In this document: positions 8,353 through 16,221 of the stretch, in pieces | Layout: each line of letters begins with the position of its first letter | Position numbering within the stretch: position 1 is the first letter of the stretch | Assembly (NCBI GenBank): GCA_900550255.1 | Contig: URQZ01000001.1 | Span: 1 to 64,000, forward strand | Source of the DNA: an uncultured Mycoplasmatota bacterium | Lineage (GTDB): Bacteria > Bacillota_I > Bacilli_A > RF39 > UBA660 | Direction of reading: 5' to 3' | Length of the DNA: 64,000 bases | The notes under the pieces: generated by a model | Told to the model about the DNA's origin: nothing | Databases searched by the model: none | Seen by the model: only the letters and a program-made list of their open reading frames with translations | Position numbers and translations under genes: made by a program

Positions 8353-9205
8353 TTTTCTTCACCCTATATATTGTTTCTTTATATAAAAACCCTTTACTAG
8401 TATTTTCAAACATTTCATTTATTTTTTCTTCTGATTCTTGTTTCTCTTCTTTAAACATTTTTACTACTTTCGTAAATTTTTCATCATCAATATCAAATGC
8501 ATTTAGTGTTACATAATCAATTTGATAATTTTTTAACTTTAAGTATTCTTGATACCCGTTTAGTATATGAGCCGAATAGATATTTGTTCCTAAATTATCA
8601 TCTACAATTGGATGGTAATCATCTTTTAAATTTAAATAATTAATTTTTGAATTATCTTTTAAATTAAATCTGTTTAAATAATTTTTTACAGTATGTCTCA
8701 TAGATGCAAAGATTGGAAGATAACCAAAGATTGGTACAATTAATTTAACTGATGTATTTTTACTTATTTCTATTATTTCATCAAGCGTAATTTCTGCTGA
8801 TAAATAAGTATAATCTATTTTCATATCTTTCCAAAAATTAATTGTTGCATAATTAGTTGTTAAATGTTCTGAACTCCATACTAATTTAAGATCTAATTTT
8901 AATCTTCTTACAATGCTTAAGATAGCTACATCATAATAAAAAACACCTTCTATTTTTAAATCATTTAAAATAGTTAATATTCTTTCTAATTCTTTCAAGT
9001 CCTTATTATGCATATTTTTATTTAAACTTATAAATAGTTTTTTCTTTTTTTTATGCAATTTTTCACTTATCAAACCAATTTCATCAATATTAAAATAAAT
9101 TGGCATATTAATACTCATATTTTCTATTCCAAGTAAAAAAGCATCACTATCATTTATAAGTTCATCAAATTCCTTATTTTTAGGAATTATCATTAATTTT
9201 GTCAT
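8345..9205 (-). CDS. trhP1: U32 family partner protein TrhP1 (YrrN), 286 aa
   Basis: Paralogue of the next gene without the four-cysteine motif; U32-type strands are seen in KLFISLNKNMHNKDLKELE and LKLVWSSEHLTTNYATINFW. B. subtilis YrrN similarly lacks the cysteines and is required with YrrO for tRNA U34 hydroxylation. The frame extends to 9220, but the GAGGAGTGA site lies inside that extension, so the ATG at 9205 is the start. It is probably read from the promoter of the preceding small membrane protein gene or by read-through of its terminator. Confidence 0.82.
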   Translation of the reverse strand: MTKLMIIPKNKEFDELINDSDAFLLGIENMSINMPIYFNIDEIGLISEKLHKKKKKLFISLNKNMHNKDLKELERILTILNDLKIEGVFYYDVAILSIVRRLKLDLKLVWSSEHLTTNYATINFWKDMKIDYTYLSAEITLDEIIEISKNTSVKLIVPIFGYLPIFASMRHTVKNYLNRFNLKDNSKINYLNLKDDYHPIVDDNLGTNIYSAHILNGYQEYLKLKNYQIDYVTLNAFDIDDEKFTKVVKMFKEEKQESEEKINEMFENTSKGFLYKETIYRVKKND

Positions 9206-9224
9206 AATCTCACTCCTCATATAA

Positions 9225-9253
9225 CAAAAAAGAAAGAATTATCTACTTTCTTT
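9225..9253 (-). terminator. Terminator after small membrane protein gene
   Basis: AAGAAAG/CTTTCTT stem and T run on the minus strand, overlapping the TAG at 9243-9245. Confidence 0.7.
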
Positions 9254-9545
9254 TGATAAAATATTTTACTAAATATACTTCTAATGTAACGAAAGCTGCA
9301 AATAAAGCCCAACATAATATTTCATAAAATAATCCATTTGAATATTTTGCTAAAATATTAAAAATTGAGGCTGGAATATATTCCCTAATAATTGCCGTTA
9401 ATTCTGCCATTTTTACATTATCGGCTATAAAATGCATCAATCTGAAAAACAATTCAGTAATTCCAAGAAAATAAATAAAAAATTTAAAATCTTTTGTCCA
9501 AAAAATAACAACAGCTATTAATATCAATAATATAATTAAATCCAT
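9243..9545 (-). CDS. Small membrane protein, 100 aa, unknown
   Basis: Three hydrophobic segments are visible: residues 2-28 (with WTKDF break), about 22-42, and a C-terminal one at about 70-95 ending in KYFIKRK, which suggests a cytoplasmic C-terminus. I do not recognise the family. It has its own promoter (TAGACA-17-TATAAT at 9569-9597) and terminator. No functional context beyond lying upstream of the tRNA hydroxylation pair. Confidence 0.7.
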   Translation of the reverse strand: MDLIILLILIAVVIFWTKDFKFFIYFLGITELFFRLMHFIADNVKMAELTAIIREYIPASIFNILAKYSNGLFYEILCWALFAAFVTLEVYLVKYFIKRK

Positions 9546-9568
9546 AAGCCACCTACCTTATCTTGATA

Positions 9569-9597
9569 ATTATATCATAATAGTTTTTATGTGTCTA
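9569..9597 (-). promoter_or_regulatory. Promoter of the small membrane protein gene
   Basis: TAGACA (9592-9597) and TATAAT (9569-9574), 17-bp spacer. The -35 overlaps the stop codon of the upstream gene. Confidence 0.6.
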
Positions 9598-10773
9598 TTG
9601 ATTTTTTCCTAATTTCTTTTTTAGTTTTTTGGTTGCCTTGGATTTTTCTAAATAACTATAGTCATCGTCTATTTCATATTCAAAGTTTTGAAATATATTT
9701 ATAAGTTCTTCTTCTGTAGTTTTTTGATTTTTTAAGTACTTAGATAAAAGATTATTTACGATATAATCATTTAATTTTATATATTCTTTATCTAATAATA
9801 TCAAAGTTTTACTTGTTTCTTCTTTTATTTGTTCTAATATTATTTTTAATTTTTCTATAAAATTTTTATTTTCATTTTTATAATTAAATGGATCATTTAA
9901 TATTTTTTCTTTTTCTGAGGATGATATATTATATAAATCATAAATACGAATGGTTGAAATTAATTTTTTTTGAGTTTCTCTATCTAAATTTAGTTTATCA
10001 TAGTTCATATCATAAATTTCTTCAATTAATTTTTCTATATCAATGTTTTCTTTTCTTAAATTATTGATTTTATTTAGAACTTGATAATATAAATTTTCGG
10101 TTTGAGCATATCGTAAATTACAATTAGAAATTTTCAATTGAATCATATTTATTCTATCTAAAAATTTAACAATCGTTTTTAATGTTCCATGATGATTTGA
10201 TATTTGATCAACTTTATTTGATAAATTTAAATCTCCTAAAGAAAGAGTTTGCGCTAAAGTTTCATTGTTAACAAAAATATTTAAACTACTTATTATTTTT
10301 TCTTTTAAATCCATAAATGGAAGTCCTGTATAATATTTTCTATCATAAAAACTTTCTTTTGTTTTTTCTTGATTACTTGAAAAATAAATAGCTAAGGCTT
10401 CTTTAAAATTAGGATTTAAACTTTTACTAGCAATTATTTTTAATCCTGTTTCCTTTATCTTAATAAGAATGCATTTTTCTTTTGAAATAAAATCAAGAAT
10501 TTGTTTTTTATCACTAAAGTTAATATTAGCAAATACTTTATTAAGAATTAATGTATTCCCTTGAATTTTTATAAGTTCCGCTAAATCATCACCTGTTACA
10601 AATATTTTTTCAATTTTAGTATTTATAATGTTAGATATTTTAGGAAAATTATAATAATATCCTAATTCTGTTTTATCTGTAACATCTAATAAGGCTTCAA
10701 TAATTATCTGTTTAAACATTCTTATTTCTTCATTATTCAAATAGCGATTTAAATTATTTATTTTCTCATTCAT
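9595..10773 (-). CDS. Hypothetical protein, 392 aa
   Basis: Soluble, lysine- and asparagine-rich, mostly helical by inspection, with no signal peptide or membrane segment. A central YYTGLPFMDLKEKIISSLNIF block and a C-terminal helical region (about 230-380) ending LKKKLGKNQ are the only distinctive parts. I do not recognise it. An RBS GGGGGCGA precedes the ATG. It is transcribed separately from the suf operon: the -10 TATAAT lies inside the loop of the sufS terminator. Confidence 0.7.
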   Translation of the reverse strand: MNEKINNLNRYLNNEEIRMFKQIIIEALLDVTDKTELGYYYNFPKISNIINTKIEKIFVTGDDLAELIKIQGNTLILNKVFANINFSDKKQILDFISKEKCILIKIKETGLKIIASKSLNPNFKEALAIYFSSNQEKTKESFYDRKYYTGLPFMDLKEKIISSLNIFVNNETLAQTLSLGDLNLSNKVDQISNHHGTLKTIVKFLDRINMIQLKISNCNLRYAQTENLYYQVLNKINNLRKENIDIEKLIEEIYDMNYDKLNLDRETQKKLISTIRIYDLYNISSSEKEKILNDPFNYKNENKNFIEKLKIILEQIKEETSKTLILLDKEYIKLNDYIVNNLLSKYLKNQKTTEEELINIFQNFEYEIDDDYSYLEKSKATKKLKKKLGKNQ

Positions 10774-10786
10774 ACTATCGCCCCCA

Positions 10787-10833
10787 TAAAAAAATAGTAA
10801 TGCCTATTATAACACACATTACTATTTTTGAAA
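10787..10833 (-). terminator. sufS terminator with an embedded promoter
   Basis: Ten-bp inverted repeat AATAGTAATG/CATTACTATT (10793-10802, 10817-10826) with T run on the minus strand. The loop contains TATAAT (10806-10811) preceded 16 bp upstream by TTTCAA (10828-10833), a plausible promoter for the next gene (392 aa hypothetical). Confidence 0.75.
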
Positions 10834-10840
10834 CATTTTT

Positions 10841-12034
10841 TTATATAATTTCGTTTTTTATTTCAGGATTTTTTAAAGCTTCAACTAATCTATCAATTTC
10901 TTCTTTAGTATTATATATTGCAAAGCTTATACGACAAGTGTTTTTAATTTTTAATTCATCTTTTAAAATTTTCGCACAATGATTTCCTGCTCTTAAGCAT
11001 ATTTTATATTTATTTAAATAAATAGCTAAATCTTGCGCGAAAATATCTTTGTAATTAATTGCTATAATTCCGCTTTCACTATTTTCGTTATAAATAATTA
11101 AATTTGGAATTTGTTTTAATTTAGAAATGGCATATTTTTTTAGTTCTAATTCATAATTATGAATCTTATCCATACCAATTTTATCTAAATATTCAATAAT
11201 ACTACCAAAAGCAATTACATCCGCTATGTTAGGTGTTCCTGCTTCTAACATATGTGGAAGTTCATTATAAATTCTTATCCTATCACTACTAAAAGTTACA
11301 TTCATACCTCCACCAAAAATAATTGGTTTGATATTATTTAATAATTCTTCTTTTCCGTATAACACACCTACACCAGTAGGTCCATACATTTTATGAGCAG
11401 AAAAAGCTAAAAAATCAATATCTAAATCTTGAACATCTATTTTCATATGTGCGACACTTTGGGCACCATCTACTAAAACTAGTATATTTCTACTATGAGC
11501 AAGTTTTGTAATCTCTTTAATTGGTCTTATATCCCCAACCACATTAGTTATATGAGCAATACTTATAACTTTTGTTTTTGGTGTTATAATTTTTTCAAGA
11601 TTTTCTAATTCAACTTTTAAATCTTGATCTAAGTCAATATATTTTATTTCTATTCCAATATCATCTGCAAGTTCAAACCATGGTAAGACATTTGAAGCGT
11701 GCTCACTTTTAGTTAAAATAACCTCATCACCTGCATTTAAGATGTTTTTGAAATAACCAAAAATGATTTTATTTAATGAATCAGTTGTACCGCTTGTAAA
11801 AACAATTTCTTTTGTTTTTTTAGCATTTATAAAATTTTTAACTAATTCTCTTGTATATTCATATTTTTCATCAACTTTTAGACTTATATCATAGTCTCCA
11901 CGATGAGCATTTGCACAATAATTATTGTAATATTCACTTATTTTTTCACCTAAAAAAGCTGGTTTAAAAGTTGTTGCTCCATTATCAAAATAAACGATAT
12001 CTTGATTTAGCATTTTAAAGTCTTCTCTATTCAT
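10841..12034 (-). CDS. sufS: Cysteine desulfurase SufS, 397 aa
   Basis: PLP-dependent group II cysteine desulfurase that supplies sulfur for Fe-S cluster assembly. YFDNGATTFKP at the N-terminus, the PLP lysine in FSAHKMYGPTG (Lys215), and the catalytic cysteine in RAGNHCAK (Cys353) are present. RBS GGGGGTGA sits five bases before the ATG. It is the last gene of sufC-sufD-sufS and starts 3 bp after the SufD stop. The usual partner SufU is not encoded in this window. Confidence 0.93.
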   Translation of the reverse strand: MNREDFKMLNQDIVYFDNGATTFKPAFLGEKISEYYNNYCANAHRGDYDISLKVDEKYEYTRELVKNFINAKKTKEIVFTSGTTDSLNKIIFGYFKNILNAGDEVILTKSEHASNVLPWFELADDIGIEIKYIDLDQDLKVELENLEKIITPKTKVISIAHITNVVGDIRPIKEITKLAHSRNILVLVDGAQSVAHMKIDVQDLDIDFLAFSAHKMYGPTGVGVLYGKEELLNNIKPIIFGGGMNVTFSSDRIRIYNELPHMLEAGTPNIADVIAFGSIIEYLDKIGMDKIHNYELELKKYAISKLKQIPNLIIYNENSESGIIAINYKDIFAQDLAIYLNKYKICLRAGNHCAKILKDELKIKNTCRISFAIYNTKEEIDRLVEALKNPEIKNEII

Positions 12035-12037
12035 AGT

Positions 12038-12826
12038 TCACCCCCAATATTTATCAATTATTTTTTTAATTTTTTCTTCTTGAATATCTTCAAGCAAGAA
12101 GCCTTTGACAAGTAAATTTAGAGCTTGTTCTTCAGGAATTCCTCTACTTTGTAAGTAAAATAATTCTTCATCACTGAATTTACCTATTAAGGCTGAATGA
12201 TTTGCTACAACATCATTTTCTTCAATTAGTAAATTAGGATTTATATTACATTTATTTTCATTAAAAGTTACAATTCGACTATTTTGATCTAAATTACAAT
12301 TTATGATGTTATTATAAACAATTCCTGTTAAGTTAAATGATAAACATCCATCTAAAATATTTACTCCATTATGTATTATGTTACTTATTGTATTTGAGTA
12401 ATTATGGTATACCATAAAATCAAAATTTTGTTTATTTTTACTTATAGTTTTTAAATTATAATCTATATTTGCATTTTCACCATTTAGATTTACTAAATCT
12501 AATTCCTTAATATTGTTACAATCATAAAATTTAATAATGTTTAATTTACTATTTTTCTTAAGATAATAATGATATTGTATTTTTAAATTGTTTCCATATT
12601 TAAAATCTAAGGTATCTAGGGTTATATCTGGTTCTAATTCAAAGGTTATATCCATTTTACTTTCTTTTTCTATATGATGTTCTATTTTTAGTTTGGTGTT
12701 TTCTTTTACCAATATTTTTATTTTTGTTACATCAAATATATCAAGTTTATCAGAAATAGTTACTTCAATTAGTTCGTCACTTTCTTCTAGTTTTATTTCT
12801 TCATCAGTTATTATTAGTTTATTCAT
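12038..12826 (-). CDS. sufD: SufB/SufD family Fe-S scaffold protein, short (262 aa)
   Basis: Scaffold of the SUF system that binds SufC. The C-terminal core is clear: NPNLLIEENDVVANHSALIG (with the His equivalent to the SufD cluster-site histidine) and DEELFYLQSRGIPEEQA. It is much shorter than typical SufD (about 430) or SufB (about 465); the N-terminal helical domain is missing, while the beta-helix region (about 20-190) and C-terminal helices remain. The cysteine found before that His in many SufD proteins is Ala here. It is the only SufB/D protein in the operon, so it may work as a homodimer. Confidence 0.85.
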   Translation of the reverse strand: MNKLIITDEEIKLEESDELIEVTISDKLDIFDVTKIKILVKENTKLKIEHHIEKESKMDITFELEPDITLDTLDFKYGNNLKIQYHYYLKKNSKLNIIKFYDCNNIKELDLVNLNGENANIDYNLKTISKNKQNFDFMVYHNYSNTISNIIHNGVNILDGCLSFNLTGIVYNNIINCNLDQNSRIVTFNENKCNINPNLLIEENDVVANHSALIGKFSDEELFYLQSRGIPEEQALNLLVKGFLLEDIQEEKIKKIIDKYWG

Positions 12827-12839
12827 AATCTACTTTTCC

Positions 12840-13598
12840 TTAACTGTTTTCTCCTAGTATTTCTGATTTTATTTTAGTATAACCTTTTTCTTCTATTTCT
12901 TTTACTAAACTACAATCTCCACTTTTAATTATTTTTCCATCCATCATTATATGAACAAAATCTGGTTTTATATAATCAAGTAGACGTTGATAGTGTGTTA
13001 TTAATAAAATTCCTGCTTCATTTTCTTTATAATAATCCATAACATTTTCTCCAACTATTTTTAGACTATCTACATCAAGTCCTGAATCTATTTCATCAAG
13101 CATAATCATACTTGGTTTTAATAAATACATTTGAAGAATTTCATTTTTTTTACGTTCTCCTCCTGAAAAACCTTTATTAATGCTTCTATGAATCATTTCT
13201 TCATCCATTTTTAATTTTTTGCAAGTACTATTCATTTCACGAATAAATTTCATTAATTTAAAATCATTTTGTTCTTTAATATGGATTGCTGTTCTCATAA
13301 AATCGGCATTGGTTACACCTTCAATTTCAAGTGGCATTTGCATTCCTAAAAAAATACCTAAACGTGCTCTTTCATCAACAGTTAAATCATTTAGTTTTTT
13401 ATCATCAAAATATATTTCTCCACTCAAAACTTTATAATTAGGATCTCCCATTATTACTTTTGATAAAGTTGATTTACCTGTACCATTTGGTCCCATAATA
13501 GCATGTATTTCGCCGGTTTTAATTTCTAGGTTTAATCCATTAAGAATTTTTTTGTTTTCTATCTCAACACATAAATCTTTAATTTTTAAAGTATTCAT
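12840..13598 (-). CDS. sufC: Fe-S assembly ATPase SufC, 252 aa
   Basis: ABC-type ATPase of the SUF scaffold complex. Walker A GPNGTGKST (36-44), the SufC-type signature FSGGERKKNE, and Walker B with MIMLDEIDSGLDVD are all present; the switch His is in LLITHYQRLLDYI. First gene of the sufC-sufD-sufS operon. RBS GGAGATGA precedes the ATG. No clear sigma-A hexamers were found upstream, and an unexplained terminator-like hairpin lies about 110 bp upstream. Confidence 0.95.
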   Translation of the reverse strand: MNTLKIKDLCVEIENKKILNGLNLEIKTGEIHAIMGPNGTGKSTLSKVIMGDPNYKVLSGEIYFDDKKLNDLTVDERARLGIFLGMQMPLEIEGVTNADFMRTAIHIKEQNDFKLMKFIREMNSTCKKLKMDEEMIHRSINKGFSGGERKKNEILQMYLLKPSMIMLDEIDSGLDVDSLKIVGENVMDYYKENEAGILLITHYQRLLDYIKPDFVHIMMDGKIIKSGDCSLVKEIEEKGYTKIKSEILGENS

Positions 13599-13709
13599 AG
13601 TATCATCTCCAAAGATTATTTTATCAAATTTTTTTTCTTTTCACTATACTTATGTATAAAATTATTAAATTTATCTAATAATATAATAGAATATTCGCAG
13701 ATATTCACG

Positions 13710-13733
13710 AAAAAAGGCCTTTTGGCTTTTTTT
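13710..13733. terminator. Orphan bidirectional hairpin upstream of sufC
   Basis: AAAAAAGGCC/GGCTTTTTTT stem with TTTT loop, good in both directions. No gene ends here. It may be a back-up terminator shielding sufC from read-through of the gene ending at 13882, or part of a sufC leader. Confidence 0.55.
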
Positions 13734-13737
13734 ATTA

Positions 13738-13766
13738 TTGCATTCATTTTTGAAATGTGTTAGAAT
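13738..13766 (+). promoter_or_regulatory. Promoter of tRNA-Lys(CTT)
   Basis: TTGCAT (13738-13743), 17-bp spacer, TAGAAT (13761-13766) preceded by TGTGT; predicted transcription start is about 9 bp before the mature tRNA. Confidence 0.8.
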
Positions 13767-13781
13767 TAGTTTGATGGATTT

Positions 13782-13857
13782 GTCTCCTTAGCTCAGTTGG
13801 TAGAGCAACTGACTCTTAATCAGTGGGTCTAGGGTTCGAATCCCTAAGGGGACACCA
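13782..13857 (+). tRNA. tRNA-Lys (anticodon CTT)
   Basis: Full cloverleaf of 76 nt: acceptor GTCTCCT/AGGGGAC, D stem GCTC/GAGC, anticodon stem ACTGA/TCAGT with loop CTCTTAA, T arm TAGGG-TTCGAAT-CCCTA, and encoded CCA. Plus strand, against the surrounding gene direction, with its own promoter and a shared terminator. Confidence 0.97.
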
Positions 13858-13863
13858 TATTGA

Positions 13864-13898
13864 AAACAAAAAGCCTTTATATTATAAGGCTTTTTTTG
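13864..13898. terminator. Bidirectional terminator, tRNA-Lys / hypothetical gene
   Basis: AAAAAGCCTT/AAGGCTTTTT stem (13868-13877, 13886-13895) with A and T runs on both sides; the TAA of the minus-strand gene at 13882 lies in the loop. Confidence 0.9.
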
Positions 13899-14658
13899 TT
13901 TTTATCCATTTTTCTTTTTTAGAGTAGTCTTTATTAAAGATTTTATCTATTTCTTCAGTACTAAGATTTAAATTTATTTTTTTGTTAAATTCATTTATAA
14001 ATCTTTTCGCTCTTTCATATCCTCTTTCTGGAGTTGTTTTCCTAGAATATAATAATTTTAATGCAACTAACTGTAGAATTTTTTGTCTTAATTCTATATC
14101 ACAGTTATGATTATATATACATTTTTCTAATTTTCTCAAATCCCAATCACTATATTTTTCCTTTAATAATATCAATAATTCATCTAAACTAACACTTTCA
14201 TTAGGATTGTTTATAAGACCTTCATCATCATAAACTTCCCCACTAACAACATCTATTTTTAGTAAGACATAAGGTATATTATTATCTGAACAACTATCTT
14301 TAAAATTTCTTTTACTTATTTTTATAGGTGAACAATAATTGCATTTCATTAAACGTAGTTGTTTATGTGGTAATCTATACATTAATTGTTTTATATCCAT
14401 TACTTTTGATAATGTTTCCATTTTTTCAAAATCAGTATGAGTTATTCCTTCATAAAATTCCATTTCACGTTCTGGATATTTAATTTCATACCAAGATACA
14501 ATACTATCTATAAGTTCTTGCAAACATTCAATTTCAACAAATGAATCATATCCGTTTTTTATTTTTTTCTTTAACCAGTTAAGTAATTCTCTATTGTGAA
14601 CTACTTCATACTTTCTTTGATCTTGGTTATAAAATTCTTCAACTTCAGTTATAGTCAT
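13882..14658 (-). CDS. Hypothetical protein, 258 aa
   Basis: Soluble and rich in charged residues; I do not recognise it. Visible points: an N-terminal helix MTITEVEEFYNQDQRKYEVV, a CxxC pair in RLMKCNYCSP (about residues 131-140) that could bind metal with the later Cys of SCSDNN, and a C-terminal helical region with TTPERGYERAKRFINEF. AAGGAGG lies five bases before the ATG at 14658, so the longer TTG-started form to 14673 is rejected. Flanked on both sides by tRNA-Lys genes of the opposite strand. Confidence 0.7.
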   Translation of the reverse strand: MTITEVEEFYNQDQRKYEVVHNRELLNWLKKKIKNGYDSFVEIECLQELIDSIVSWYEIKYPEREMEFYEGITHTDFEKMETLSKVMDIKQLMYRLPHKQLRLMKCNYCSPIKISKRNFKDSCSDNNIPYVLLKIDVVSGEVYDDEGLINNPNESVSLDELLILLKEKYSDWDLRKLEKCIYNHNCDIELRQKILQLVALKLLYSRKTTPERGYERAKRFINEFNKKINLNLSTEEIDKIFNKDYSKKEKWIKTKKAL

Positions 14659-14747
14659 AAAACCCTCCTTCAACTATTTATAGTATAACATATAATTAAT
14701 GAATTTTATCTAAATTTCTTTTTTTAAACAAAATTTCAATTTTAATC

Positions 14748-14776
14748 TTGTATTTTAAAATAATATGTGATAGAAT
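14748..14776 (+). promoter_or_regulatory. Promoter of tRNA-Lys(TTT)
   Basis: TTGTAT (14748-14753), 17-bp spacer, TAGAAT (14771-14776) preceded by TGTGA; same architecture as the other tRNA-Lys promoter. Confidence 0.8.
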
Positions 14777-14796
14777 AAACTCGTTTGATGAAACAT

Positions 14797-14872
14797 GTCC
14801 TGTTAGCTCAGCCGGTAGAGCATCTGACTTTTAATCAGAGGGTCACAGATTCGAATTCTGTACAGGACACCA
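14797..14872 (+). tRNA. tRNA-Lys (anticodon TTT)
   Basis: 76-nt cloverleaf: acceptor GTCCTGT/ACAGGAC, anticodon stem TCTGA/TCAGA with loop CTTTTAA, T arm ACAGA-TTCGAAT-TCTGT, encoded CCA. Plus strand. Confidence 0.97.
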
Positions 14873-14880
14873 TTTAGAAA

Positions 14881-14911
14881 CAAAAAGAAACTAATTATTA
14901 GTTTCTTTTTT
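14881..14911. terminator. Bidirectional terminator, tRNA-Lys / tmk
   Basis: AAAGAAACTAA/TTAGTTTCTTT stem (14884-14894, 14898-14908) with T runs both ways; the tmk stop lies in the upstream minus-strand arm. Confidence 0.9.
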
Positions 14912-15583
14912 TATATAGTCAATAACATAATTGAAAAGTTCATCATTTATATCATCGATTGTTCTAATTTCATCATTAATGCAACACTCAATTGTTTTAA
15001 AATTATAAATATCAGCTAATTCAAAATAAGCTTTTTCAGCTAATTTAAGATGATTTTTGTCTAGCTCGTGCTGATCCAAACTTTCATCTCGACCTTTTTT
15101 TAACTTTTCTATCTTATCAAGTGGCATATGTAAAAAGACAGAAATATCAGGTTTTGGTAACTCTAATAATTTAAATTCTAAATTATCCAACCATTCATAC
15201 ATAGCTTTTCTTTCATTTTTATCATCTAATTTACCTGCTTGATGAGCCATATTGGAATACACATAACGATCTAAAATGACGTTTATTCCATTTTCTAATA
15301 ACCAATTTATTTTATAAATATTATATTTTCTATCTGCAGCATAATATAGAGAAGCAACTTTAGGATCAACTTTACTTGCCCCTTCTTTAAACCATCCTTC
15401 ACATATATAGCCTTTTCCTAAATATGGTCCACCTATTATTTTCCCTGTTGGTGTTTCATAACTAGGAAAACTATAAATATCAATTTGAACCCCTTCATTT
15501 CTTAACTTTTCAATTAATAATTTTGATTGTGTTTCTTTTCCAGAACAATCAGTTCCTTCAATAACAATTAACTTTCCTCTCAT
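14891..15583 (-). CDS. tmk: Thymidylate kinase, 230 aa
   Basis: Converts dTMP to dTDP. P-loop IEGTDCSGKETQ (about 8-19), the DRY motif in VILDRYVYSNMAHQ, and LID-region basic residues in KKGRDESLDQHELD. The P-loop resembles the subgroup with DxSGKxTQ rather than the classical GGEGAGKTT, so another dNMP kinase activity is possible. AGGAGGT precedes the ATG at 15583; the longer frame to 15631 would overlap the upstream HD gene and its promoter. The promoter (15603-15631) carries a perfect palindrome between -35 and -10. Confidence 0.85.
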   Translation of the reverse strand: MRGKLIVIEGTDCSGKETQSKLLIEKLRNEGVQIDIYSFPSYETPTGKIIGGPYLGKGYICEGWFKEGASKVDPKVASLYYAADRKYNIYKINWLLENGINVILDRYVYSNMAHQAGKLDDKNERKAMYEWLDNLEFKLLELPKPDISVFLHMPLDKIEKLKKGRDESLDQHELDKNHLKLAEKAYFELADIYNFKTIECCINDEIRTIDDINDELFNYVIDYIKKETNN

Positions 15584-15602
15584 ATTATTACCTCCTATGA
15601 TA

Positions 15603-15631
15603 ATAATACTACAAACATTTGTTTGTGTCAA
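15603..15631 (-). promoter_or_regulatory. tmk promoter with palindromic operator-like site
   Basis: TTGACA (15626-15631) and TATTAT (15603-15608), 17-bp spacer, minus strand. The spacer is filled by the inverted repeat ACAAACAAATGTTTGT (15611-15626), which matches the Bacillus LexA/DinR box pattern CGAACRNRYGTTYG at all but one position. The -35 overlaps the TGA stop of the HD gene. Confidence 0.7.
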
Positions 15632-16206
15632 TCAACTATTTCATTTTCTTTAAAATTAATATTTAAAAATTTACGACTTGCTAAATAATCACACATATGA
15701 ACGAATTTTTGATATTTATTAACTGGTTTAGGTAATACTTCATTTCCTTTATAATCTTTAGTCCATGGACCCATATGTGATGAAATAACATTAGCTAAAA
15801 AATCAATTTCACCTGGTGCTAATGTTAGTTTTTCTTTATTGTCTTTAATATAATTTGCCATCAATAAAGGATGATCTATTAATGTATATTGTGATTTTTC
15901 TAAACCTGATTTTAATCCATCGTGTAAAATTAGTGCTAATAACATTAAATCTTTTTCTTCTTCCTTAAAAATTCCTGTAATTGATTCATCATTATAAAAC
16001 TCATAAGCAATTCTGACAGCTGCTTTAGTATGTCTTACTAATCCACCATCTCCTAAAGAGAAAGCTGGATGATATTTTCCTGTTGATGAGGCTGGCACCT
16101 CAAAAAAATAGTCAGGTAACAACTCAATTAATTTATTAGCATTTTCTCTATAACGTTCATTTTTTAAATAATTTACTTCTCTTTTAAATACTTCTTTTTT
16201 ATCCAT
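15628..16206 (-). CDS. HD-domain phosphohydrolase, 192 aa
   Basis: Metal-dependent HD hydrolase of unknown substrate. The metal ligands are visible in GGLVRHTKAAVRIA (His), LALILHDGLKSG (His-Asp), DHPLLMANYI (His), ISSHMGPW (His) and CDYLASRKF (Asp), an ordering seen in small HD hydrolases encoded by Firmicutes and phages. It lies between hemW (15 bp upstream) and tmk, so a nucleotide substrate is a reasonable guess but not shown. Confidence 0.8.
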   Translation of the reverse strand: MDKKEVFKREVNYLKNERYRENANKLIELLPDYFFEVPASSTGKYHPAFSLGDGGLVRHTKAAVRIAYEFYNDESITGIFKEEEKDLMLLALILHDGLKSGLEKSQYTLIDHPLLMANYIKDNKEKLTLAPGEIDFLANVISSHMGPWTKDYKGNEVLPKPVNKYQKFVHMCDYLASRKFLNINFKENEIVD

Positions 16207-16221
16207 CAGACACCATTCTTT

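Noticed and set aside
12038..12826. SufD as a truncated pseudogene
   Set aside because: Start, RBS and operon spacing are intact, no frame break is seen and the C-terminal core is well kept.
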